Positions 6,925-12,216 of a DNA stretch of 12,216 bases are shown here, in pieces. The notes under the pieces were generated by a model. The model ran no database searches, was not told where the DNA came from, and saw only the letters and a program-made list of their open reading frames with translations. This stretch comes from Myxococcales bacterium (lineage in GTDB: Bacteria; Myxococcota; Myxococcia; Myxococcales; Anaeromyxobacteraceae). How positions within the stretch are numbered: the stretch's first letter is position 1; each line of letters begins with the position of its first letter. Position numbers and translations under genes: made by a program. Location of the stretch: positions 1 through 12,216 of the forward strand of contig JAJYHA010000263.1 of the NCBI GenBank assembly GCA_021784995.1. Reading direction: 5' to 3'.

Positions 6925-7371
6925 CTACTCGGTCTTCTCGGACTTCGCCTTGTCGGCCGCCTTCTTCCCGGCGCGCTCGGACCGACCCGCCTCGCCGCCA
7001 GCCTCTCCCGCGGGCGTGCGCTCGACCAGCTCGATGACCGACATGTCGGCCGCGTCGCCGGCGCGCCGTCCCACCCGGACGATGCGCGTGTAGCCGCCGG
7101 CGCGCGCCTTGAAGCGCGGGCCGAGCGTGTCGAAGAGCTTGTTCAGCACCTCGACGTCGCGCACGTCGCGGTTCGCCTGCCGTCGGGCGTGCGGAGTGCC
7201 CGCCTTGGCGAGGGTGATGAACCGATCGGCGAAGCGCTTGATCTCCTTCGCCTTCGGGGTCGTCGTCACGATGCGCTCGTGCCGGAAGAGCGACGTCACC
7301 AGGTTCCGGAACATCGCCGTGCGGTGCTCGGTGGTGCGGTCCAGCCGCCGGCCTACGACGCGGTGCTTCAT
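6925..7371 (-). CDS. rplQ: 50S ribosomal protein L17, with charged C-terminal tail
   Basis: Large-subunit protein near the peptide exit tunnel. The conserved body runs from [17 protein letters not shown] through [37 protein letters not shown] and [22 protein letters not shown] to VIELVER. At 148 aa it is about 20 residues longer than the E. coli protein; the tail is rich in Ala, Gly, Lys and Glu and ends KAKSEKTE. The ATG at 7371 has AGGAG at 7378-7382. It ends the classical alpha operon, 28 bp after rpoA. Confidence 0.96.
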   Translation of the reverse strand: MKHRVVGRRLDRTTEHRTAMFRNLVTSLFRHERIVTTTPKAKEIKRFADRFITLAKAGTPHARRQANRDVRDVEVLNKLFDTLGPRFKARAGGYTRIVRVGRRAGDAADMSVIELVERTPAGEAGGEAGRSERAGKKAADKAKSEKTE

Positions 7372-7399
7372 GGCGTTCTCCTGAGGTGCGTGTCCGGTC

Positions 7400-8416
7400 C
7401 TAGACCTTCGGCGCCGCCGGCGCGGTCTTGGGCGGCCAGTTCTCGAGCTTCATGCCCAGGGAGAGGCCCATCTCGGCCAGGATCTCTTTGATCTCCTTGA
7501 GCGACTTGCGGCCGAAGTTCTTCGTCTTCAGCATCTCGGCCTCGGTCTTCTGCACGAGGTCGCCGATGGTCTTGATGTTCGCGTTCTGGAGGCAGTTGGC
7601 GCTGCGCACCGAGAGCTCCAGCTCGTCGACCGAGCGGAAGAGGTTCTCGTTGAGCTTCGTCTCCTCGATCGCGATCGGCTCGGCGCTGGGCTCCTCCGTC
7701 TCGTCGAAGTTGATGAAGATCGAGAGCTGCTCCTTCACGATCTTGGCCGCGTAGGCGACGGCGTCCGCGGGCTGAACCGAACCGTCGGTCCACACCTCGA
7801 GCGTCAGCTTGTCGAAGTCCGTCTGCTGGCCGACGCGCGCGTTGGTGACCTGGTAGTTCACCTTGCGGATGGGGCTGAAGAGGGCGTCGATGGGGATGGT
7901 CCCGATGGGCTGGCCCGCGATCTTGTTCCGCTCGGCCGGAACGTACCCACGCCCGCGCCGCGCCGTCAGCTCCATTCGGACCCGCCCGCCCTCGCTGATG
8001 GTGAGGACGTGGTGGCCGGGGTTGAGGATCTCGACCTGGCCGTCCGCGATGACGTCGCCGGCCTTGATCTCCTTCGGGCCGTCCGCCTCGATCCGCAACG
8101 TCTTCGTCTCGTTGGTGTGGATCTGGAGGAGGACCTCCTTCAGGTTCAGGATGACGTCCGTGACGTCCTCCGACACCTCGGGGATGGTCATGAACTCGTG
8201 CTCCACCCCCTCGATCTTCACCGAGGTGATGGCCGCCCCCTGCAGGCTGGAGAGCAGCACGCGCCGCAGCGAGTTGCCGAGCGTGATGCCGAAGCCGCGC
8301 TCCAGCGGCTCGGCCACGAACTTGCCGTAGGTGTTGGTGAGGCTGTCCTGGTCGACCTGGAGCCCCCGGGGCTTGATCAGGTCGCGCCAGTTCTTCGTGA
8401 CGATGGCGTCTGCCAT
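7400..8416 (-). CDS. rpoA: DNA-directed RNA polymerase subunit alpha
   Basis: The alpha dimer nucleates RNA polymerase assembly; its C-terminal domain contacts UP elements and activators. N-terminal domain (about 1-240): [20 protein letters not shown] (38-57), [11 protein letters not shown] (155-165) and [10 protein letters not shown] (181-190). A linker around 241-258 leads to the C-terminal domain (about 260-328): [19 protein letters not shown] with R271 at the place of E. coli R265, the DNA-contact Arg, then [14 protein letters not shown] and [14 protein letters not shown]. Length is 338 aa against 329 in E. coli. The ATG at 8416 has GGAGGA at 8423-8428. The 105-bp gap to rpsD is the largest inside the alpha operon; no promoter or terminator was recognised in it. 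Confidence 0.98.
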   Translation of the reverse strand: MADAIVTKNWRDLIKPRGLQVDQDSLTNTYGKFVAEPLERGFGITLGNSLRRVLLSSLQGAAITSVKIEGVEHEFMTIPEVSEDVTDVILNLKEVLLQIHTNETKTLRIEADGPKEIKAGDVIADGQVEILNPGHHVLTISEGGRVRMELTARRGRGYVPAERNKIAGQPIGTIPIDALFSPIRKVNYQVTNARVGQQTDFDKLTLEVWTDGSVQPADAVAYAAKIVKEQLSIFINFDETEEPSAEPIAIEETKLNENLFRSVDELELSVRSANCLQNANIKTIGDLVQKTEAEMLKTKNFGRKSLKEIKEILAEMGLSLGMKLENWPPKTAPAAPKV

Positions 8417-8521
8417 GGGCTGTCCTCCGGGCCGCCGCCCCCTCCTCTCCCCCGCCAGCCGAGCGGGATCGAGGCACCGTGAGGCGCGCGGCGTTGGTCC
8501 TTCGTGGGGTGAGGCCGACCG

Positions 8522-9148
8522 TTACTTCGAGTAGAGCTCGACGATGAGCTGCTCCTGGATCGGCATCGTGATGTCCTCGCGCGCCGGGGAGGTCTTGACG
8601 GTCCCCTGGAAGCCGCCCTTGTCGAGCTCGAGCCACTGCGGCACGCCGCGGCGGTCGACCGTCTCCAGGGCCGCGTTGATGCGGACCACCTTGCGCGAGC
8701 GATCCTTCAGCTCGATCCGGTCGCCCACCTTGAGGCGGAACGAGGGGATGTTGACCTTGCGGCCGTTGACGCGGAAGTGGCCGTGCCGCACGAGCTGCCG
8801 GGCCTCGTTGCGCGTGTCGGCGAAGCCGAGGCGGAACACGACGTTGTCCAGCCGCAGCTCCAGGGTCTGCAACAGGTTCTCACCCGTCTTGCCCTTGGCG
8901 GCCGCGGCGTTGGCGTAGGCGTGTCGGAAGTCGGCCTCGAGGAGGCCGTACATGCGCTTCACCTTCTGCTTCTCGCGAAGCTGGACGCCGTACTCGGAGA
9001 ACTTGACGCGCCCCTGCCCGTGCTGACCCGGCGGATAGGGCCGGCGCTCGATGGCGCACTTGTCCGTGTAGCAGCGATCCCCCTTCAGGTACATCTTCAA
9101 GTTCTCGCGGCGGCACAGCCGGCAGACGCTTTGCGTGTAACGGGCCAC
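8522..9148 (-). CDS. rpsD: 30S ribosomal protein S4, zinc-binding form
   Basis: Primary 16S rRNA-binding protein of the 30S body; in E. coli S4 also represses its own alpha operon. N-terminal Cys at 9, 12, 26 and 31 (CRLC, then C-4-C) mark the zinc-binding C+ version. The S4 domain lies around 98-165, with [18 protein letters not shown] and [15 protein letters not shown]. Length 208 aa is normal. The GTG start at 9148 has AGAGGA at 9155-9160, 6 nt away. The rpsK stop is 18 nt upstream. No known S4 repressor fold was recognised upstream of rpsM in this window. Confidence 0.97.
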   Translation of the reverse strand: MARYTQSVCRLCRRENLKMYLKGDRCYTDKCAIERRPYPPGQHGQGRVKFSEYGVQLREKQKVKRMYGLLEADFRHAYANAAAAKGKTGENLLQTLELRLDNVVFRLGFADTRNEARQLVRHGHFRVNGRKVNIPSFRLKVGDRIELKDRSRKVVRINAALETVDRRGVPQWLELDKGGFQGTVKTSPAREDITMPIQEQLIVELYSK

Positions 9149-9166
9149 GGTGGTTCCTCTCCTCGA

Positions 9167-9673
9167 TCAGACGCGGCGGCGCTTGGGCGGCCGGCAACCG
9201 TTGTGGGGGATCGGCGTGACGTCGCGGATGAGCGAGATCTTCAGCCCCGCCGCGGAGAGCGCGCGCAGCGCCGACTCCCGCCCCGCGCCCGGACCCGAGA
9301 CCTGGACCGTCACGCTCTTGAGCCCGTGCTCCATCGCCTTGGCCGCCGCGTCGCCGGCCGCCACCTGCGCCGCGAAGGGCGTGGACTTGCGCGACCCCTT
9401 GAAGCCGCGGGCGCCGGCCGACGACCAGCTGATCACGTTCCCCGAGACGTCGGTGATGGTGATCATGGTGTTGTTGAAGGTCGCGGCGATGTGCACCACG
9501 CCGGCGGCGATGTTCTTCTTCACCCGCTTCTTCCCCTTCTTCGGGGTGACGGGCGATGCGGTGATCGGCTCGATCCCGCTCAGGTTCGGGGCCGCGGGTG
9601 CCTGGGCCTCCTCGGCCTTGGGCGCGTCGGGCTTGCGGGCGGGCTTCTCGGTCGTCTGCTTCTCGTCGGCCAT
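9167..9673 (-). CDS. rpsK: 30S ribosomal protein S11, with N-terminal extension
   Basis: Small-subunit platform protein near the mRNA exit. The conserved core starts at about residue 45 ([18 protein letters not shown]) and includes [44 protein letters not shown] and the C-terminus [15 protein letters not shown]. The chosen ATG at 9673 is supported by GGAG at 9679-9682, 5 nt away, and adds about 40 Ala/Pro/Lys/Glu-rich residues absent from the 129-aa E. coli protein. No better-placed start was noticed nearer the core. It lies 32 bp after rpsM. Confidence 0.95.
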   Translation of the reverse strand: MADEKQTTEKPARKPDAPKAEEAQAPAAPNLSGIEPITASPVTPKKGKKRVKKNIAAGVVHIAATFNNTMITITDVSGNVISWSSAGARGFKGSRKSTPFAAQVAAGDAAAKAMEHGLKSVTVQVSGPGAGRESALRALSAAGLKISLIRDVTPIPHNGCRPPKRRRV

Positions 9674-9705
9674 CTACGCTCCGTGAAGACGTCGTTCGGG
9701 GTTCG

Positions 9706-10098
9706 TCACGCCTTGGGTGCCGGCGCCGCGGCGGCCGGCTTGCGGATGAGCCCGCGCTTCGGGCCCTTCCTCGTGCGCGCGTTGGTGTGGGTGCGCTGGC
9801 CGCGGACGGGCAGCCCCTTGCGGTGGCGGAGCCCGCGGTAGCAGCCGAGGTCCATGAGGCGCTTGATGTTGAGCGAGATCTCGCGACGGAGATCGCCCTC
9901 CACCTTGAAGCTCGCCTCGATGGCGTCGCGCAGCCTGCGGACCTCGTCGTCGGTCAGGTCCTTGGTCCGCGTGGTCACGGCCACCTCGGCCGTGTCGCAG
10001 ATCTTCCGCGCCGCGGTCCTGCCGATTCCGTAGATGTACTGGAGCGAGATCTCGATGCGCTTCTCGCGGGGAAGGTCGACGCCGGCGATGCGAGCCAT
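9706..10098 (-). CDS. rpsM: 30S ribosomal protein S13
   Basis: Small-subunit head protein bridging to 50S; its C-terminal tail approaches P-site tRNA. Begins [19 protein letters not shown] and contains [14 protein letters not shown] (18-31), [18 protein letters not shown] and NARTRKGPK. Length is 130 aa against 118 in E. coli; the excess is an Ala/Pro stretch ([11 protein letters not shown]) at the end. The start at 10098 is fixed by homology and by AGGAG at 10109-10113; the frame stays open to 10212 but that overlaps rpmJ. It begins the alpha-operon part, 35 bp after rpmJ. A 10-bp palindrome, GCGCCGGCGC, at 10125-10134 touches the rpmJ stop and is probably compositional. Confidence 0.97.
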   Translation of the reverse strand: MARIAGVDLPREKRIEISLQYIYGIGRTAARKICDTAEVAVTTRTKDLTDDEVRRLRDAIEASFKVEGDLRREISLNIKRLMDLGCYRGLRHRKGLPVRGQRTHTNARTRKGPKRGLIRKPAAAAPAPKA

Positions 10099-10133
10099 CT
10101 TGGCTGTTCTCCTGGTGCTGTGCGGCGCCGGCG

Positions 10134-10250
10134 CTAGCCCTGGCGCTGCTTGTGGCGGGGGTTGGCGGGGCAGATGATCCGCACGACGCCCTTGCGCCGG
10201 ACGACCTTGCACTTGTCGCAGATCTTCTTGATCGAAGCGCGGACCTTCAT
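10134..10250 (-). CDS. rpmJ: 50S ribosomal protein L36, zinc-binding form
   Basis: Smallest ribosomal protein, binding 23S rRNA through a zinc ribbon. The 38-aa protein begins [17 protein letters not shown] and ends NPRHKQRQG, with zinc ligands C11, C14, C27 and H33, so it is the C+ paralogue. Length equals that of E. coli L36. The ATG at 10250 has a strong AGGAGG at 10261-10266, 10 nt upstream. The frame remains open back to 10397, but that extension would run through the candidate promoter and is rejected. Confidence 0.97.
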   Translation of the reverse strand: MKVRASIKKICDKCKVVRRKGVVRIICPANPRHKQRQG

Positions 10251-10288
10251 GACGCGACTGCCTCCTGAAATCCGTGTGTTTCCAGACG

Positions 10289-10318
10289 AAAAGCCCCGCC
10301 GTGGCTTCCGGCGGGACT
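10289..10318 (-). terminator. Hairpin with short U run in the rpmJ leader (attenuator candidate)
   Basis: As minus-strand RNA, 10318-10309 can pair with 10301-10292 in a 10-bp stem that includes one G-U pair (core CCCGCCG/CGGCGGG). The loop is 7 nt (10308-10302). Four U at 10292-10289 follow directly, the first inside the stem. This resembles a weak intrinsic terminator. It lies after the candidate promoter and about 40 bases before rpmJ, so it would act on transcripts from both that promoter and map. A competing pairing, AAGCC (10307-10303) with GGCUU (10295-10291), would disrupt it. Confidence 0.5.
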
Positions 10319-10362
10319 CCTGTGCGCGACCACCGCTTTCCCCCGGACGGGCGGATCGCGAA

Positions 10363-10397
10363 GGGCGCCCTATAACACAGGGGTTTTTGCGATGCAA
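10363..10397 (-). promoter_or_regulatory. Candidate housekeeping promoter for rpmJ and the alpha operon
   Basis: On the minus strand, TTGCAT at 10397-10392 and TATAGG at 10374-10369 are separated by 17 bp. A TG at the extended -10 position (10377-10376) strengthens the second box. The -35 match is partial (TTG only). The next six bases, GCGCCC, form a very GC-rich discriminator like those of stringently controlled ribosomal promoters. The predicted start is near 10362, giving a leader of about 110 nt. The -35 box lies just 10 bp after the map stop, and this AT-richer patch stands out from its surroundings. Confidence 0.55.
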
Positions 10398-10407
10398 CGG
10401 TTCCAGT

Positions 10408-11187
10408 TCATTCGTCGTTCTTTTGGGGTAGAGACAGGACCACCGGGCCCTCCTCGGTGACGGCGATGGTGTCCTCGAAATGGGCAGAGAGGCTTCCGTC
10501 GGCGGTGACGGCCGTCCAGCCGTCGTCGAGGATGCGCACGTGATGGCGCCCTGCGTTCACCATGGGCTCGATGGCGAGGACCATCCCAGGGCGGATGCGC
10601 ACCCCCGTCCGGGGCGCACCGTAGTTGGGCACCTGAGGCGCCTCGTGGAGCTGACGGCCGATCCCGTGTCCCACGAAGTCGCGGACCACCGCGAAGCCCA
10701 TCGCCTCCACGTGCGACTGTACGGCGTGACCGATGTCCCCCAGGCGGGCGTCCGGACGCGCCGCCGCCACCGCGCGCGCGAGCGCCTCGCGGGTCACGTC
10801 GAGGAGCCGCTGCGCCTCGGGGCGAGCCTTCCCGACCGCCACCGTGCGGGCGGCGTCACCGAAGAAGCCTTCGAACTGCACCCCGAAGTCGAGCCCCACC
10901 ACGTCGCCCTCCGCCAGCACGCGGCGCGCCGACGGGATCCCGTGCACCACCTCGTCGTTCACCGACACGCAGAGCACGGCCGGGTACCCGTGGTAGCCGA
11001 GGAAGGCGGGGCGCGCCCCGCGCGCCGCCGTCTCGCGCGCGGCGATGCGGTCGAGCTCGAGGGTGGTGACGCCCGGCGCCACGGCCGAGATGACGGCCTG
11101 CAGCACGTCGTGCACGACGAGGCTCGCCGCGCGGATGCGGGCGATCTCGTCCTGGCTCTTCAGCTCGACCGCGTCCCTCACCGCCAC
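10408..11187 (-). CDS. map: Type I methionine aminopeptidase
   Basis: Removes the initiator Met from nascent proteins with small second residues. All five metal ligands are present: D100, D111, H174, E207 and E238, each offset by 3 from E. coli D97, D108, H171, E204 and E235. Substrate-binding H82 lies in VVHGIP. Motifs [18 protein letters not shown] (98-115), FVGHGIGR (171-178) and AIEPM (205-209) are plain. There is no N-terminal zinc-finger extension (259 aa), so it is the short type Ia form. The GTG at 11187 follows the adk stop by 7 nt without a clear Shine-Dalgarno; a second GTG two codons later is possible. Confidence 0.97.
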   Translation of the reverse strand: MAVRDAVELKSQDEIARIRAASLVVHDVLQAVISAVAPGVTTLELDRIAARETAARGARPAFLGYHGYPAVLCVSVNDEVVHGIPSARRVLAEGDVVGLDFGVQFEGFFGDAARTVAVGKARPEAQRLLDVTREALARAVAAARPDARLGDIGHAVQSHVEAMGFAVVRDFVGHGIGRQLHEAPQVPNYGAPRTGVRIRPGMVLAIEPMVNAGRHHVRILDDGWTAVTADGSLSAHFEDTIAVTEEGPVVLSLPQKNDE

Positions 11188-11194
11188 CGCCGGC

Positions 11195-11845
11195 TCAGCG
11201 TCGCCGCTCCAGTACCGTCCGCGTCGCCGCCAGGATCTCCACCGGCGTGCCGACGCCGTCGATCTCCGCGACCAGGCCGCGCTCCTGGTAGAAGCGCTTC
11301 AGCGGCGACGTCTTCTCCGCGTACTCCTGCATCCGCTTCTGCACGTTCTCGGGCCGGTCGTCGTCGCGCTGCACCAGCGCGGCCCCGTCCCGATCGCAGA
11401 TCCCGGCCTGGCGCGGCGGGTTCGCCGACAGGTGGAACACCGCGCCGCACCGCGGGCAACTCCGGCGCCCGCTGATGCGCTCGACCACGAGCGCCTCGGC
11501 CACCTCGTAGCTCACCACGCGATCGATCCGCCGCCCCAGGGCCTGGAGAAGGGCGGCCAGGTACTCCGCCTGGGCCGTGGTGCGCGGGTAGCCGTCGAGG
11601 ATGAAGCCCGGCGCCACGTCGGGGCGCGACAGGCGCTCCTTCACCATCGCGTTCGTGACGTCGTCCGTGACGAGCCCGCCTGCGTCCATGATGGCCTGCA
11701 CGGTCCGGCCGAGCTCCGTCCCCCGCGCCTTGTGGTCGCGGAACATGTCGCCGGTGGAGATGTGCGGGACGCCGTACTGCCGGGCCAGAAGCTTGGCCTG
11801 GGTGCCCTTCCCTGCGCCGGGCGGACCGAGGAGGACCAGGATCAT
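11195..11845 (-). CDS. adk: Adenylate kinase, zinc-lid form
   Basis: Interconverts ATP + AMP and 2 ADP in the cytoplasm. P loop GPPGAGKGT (7-15), AMP site STGDMFR (30-36) and DGYPRT (84-89), and the RRDDDRPE-type lid and hinge segment (QRDDDRPENVQKR, 159-171). The long lid carries C130, C133, C150 and D153, the three-Cys-plus-Asp zinc set known from B. subtilis, not the Cys-less lid of E. coli. Length 216 aa fits the long bacterial form. ATG 11845 has GGGAGGAG at 11852-11859, 6 nt away. It sits between secY and map as in many spc operons. Confidence 0.97.
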   Translation of the reverse strand: MILVLLGPPGAGKGTQAKLLARQYGVPHISTGDMFRDHKARGTELGRTVQAIMDAGGLVTDDVTNAMVKERLSRPDVAPGFILDGYPRTTAQAEYLAALLQALGRRIDRVVSYEVAEALVVERISGRRSCPRCGAVFHLSANPPRQAGICDRDGAALVQRDDDRPENVQKRMQEYAEKTSPLKRFYQERGLVAEIDGVGTPVEILAATRTVLERRR

Positions 11846-11863
11846 CGCGCGCTCCTCCCGGCG

Positions 11864-12216
11864 CTAGGCACCGACGGGGGTGCCGGCGCCCATGCGACGG
11901 CCGCGGATCCGCGGCCCGCGCGGCCCCGTGAAGCCCTCGTAGTGGCGCGTGATGAGGTGTCCCTCGATCTGCTGCACCGTGTCGAGCGCCACCCCCACCA
12001 CGATGAGCAGCGCCGTCCCGCCGAAGTAGAAGGGGACGCCGAACTGCGTGATGAGCAGCGTCGGCAGGACGCACACCGCCGCGATGTAGATCGCGCCGCC
12101 GAAGGTGATGCGGCTCAGCACGTGGTCGATGTAGTCGGCCGTCGTCTTGCCGGGACGGATGCCCGGGATGTAGCCGCCGTACTTCTTCAGGTTGTCCGCC
12201 ACGTCGACCGGGTTGA
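11864..12216 (-). CDS. secY: Protein translocase subunit SecY, C-terminal part (cut by window edge)
   Basis: Channel subunit of the SecYEG translocon in the inner membrane. Only the last 117 or so residues are present. They begin [19 protein letters not shown], including the conserved PGIRPGK cytoplasmic loop, followed by the last two membrane helices (around [18 protein letters not shown] and [19 protein letters not shown]) and a short cytoplasmic tail with HYEGF. The frame is open through 12216, so a GTG at 12202 is internal and not the start. The stop is 18 bp before adk. Confidence 0.96.
   Translation of the reverse strand, partial: NPVDVADNLKKYGGYIPGIRPGKTTADYIDHVLSRITFGGAIYIAAVCVLPTLLITQFGVPFYFGGTALLIVVGVALDTVQQIEGHLITRHYEGFTGPRGPRIRGRRMGAGTPVGA

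Noticed and set aside
8417..8521. Internal promoter or terminator in the rpoA-rpsD gap
   Set aside because: No credible -35/-10 pair and no stem with U run on the minus strand; only a purine-rich stretch and the rpoA Shine-Dalgarno.
10125..10134. Palindrome GCGCCGGCGC before rpsM as an S4 repressor site
   Set aside because: It is simple GC self-complementarity and does not match a recognised S4-binding pseudoknot.
10099..10212. Upstream extension of rpsM to 10212
   Set aside because: It overlaps rpmJ in another frame; the S13 N-terminus MARIAGVDL and AGGAG at 10109-10113 fix the start at 10098.
10251..10397. In-frame N-terminal extension of rpmJ to 10397 (open frame of 87 codons)
   Set aside because: L36 is 38 aa from the strongly supported ATG at 10250, and the extension would cover the promoter and hairpin.

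Overview
This is a very GC-rich window (about 70% G+C by eye) of core bacterial housekeeping genes. Protein sequences and layout suggest a deltaproteobacterial or myxobacterial lineage, most like Anaeromyxobacter (Myxococcota). That assignment is inferred from composition, many GTG starts and the look of the regulators; no 16S gene is present to test it.

Left block, plus strand (2-4279): a membrane sensor histidine kinase cut by the left edge, an NtrC-type sigma-54 response regulator (468 aa), and rsmI, a 16S rRNA 2'-O-methyltransferase whose ATG overlaps the regulator's stop as ATGA. The kinase and regulator form an apparent two-component pair whose target cannot be read from this window.

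Right block, minus strand (12216 down to 4276): one uninterrupted series of 15 genes read right to left, secY (partial), adk, map, rpmJ, rpsM, rpsK, rpsD, rpoA, rplQ, rpsP, khpA-like KH protein, rimM, trmD, rplS and yraN. It joins the end of the spc operon (secY-adk-map-rpmJ), the whole alpha operon (rpsM-rpsK-rpsD-rpoA-rplQ) and the trmD operon (rpsP-khpA-rimM-trmD-rplS). In many bacteria the last group sits at a separate locus. The products make ribosome parts, modify tRNA, mature the 30S subunit, trim N-terminal Met, build the RNA polymerase core and export protein.

The only sizeable non-coding interval on the right is 10251-10407, between map and rpmJ. It lacks infA, which often lies there. 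On the minus strand it holds a good candidate promoter (extended -10, 17-bp spacer, GC-rich discriminator), followed by a 10-bp hairpin with a short U run in the roughly 110-nt rpmJ leader. The two blocks converge with stop codons overlapping at 4276-4279. No gap longer than 300 bases lacks a gene. I saw no mobile element, CRISPR array, tRNA or rRNA, and no new multi-gene system. The points worth following are operon architecture, the rpmJ leader and low-complexity tails on several ribosomal proteins.
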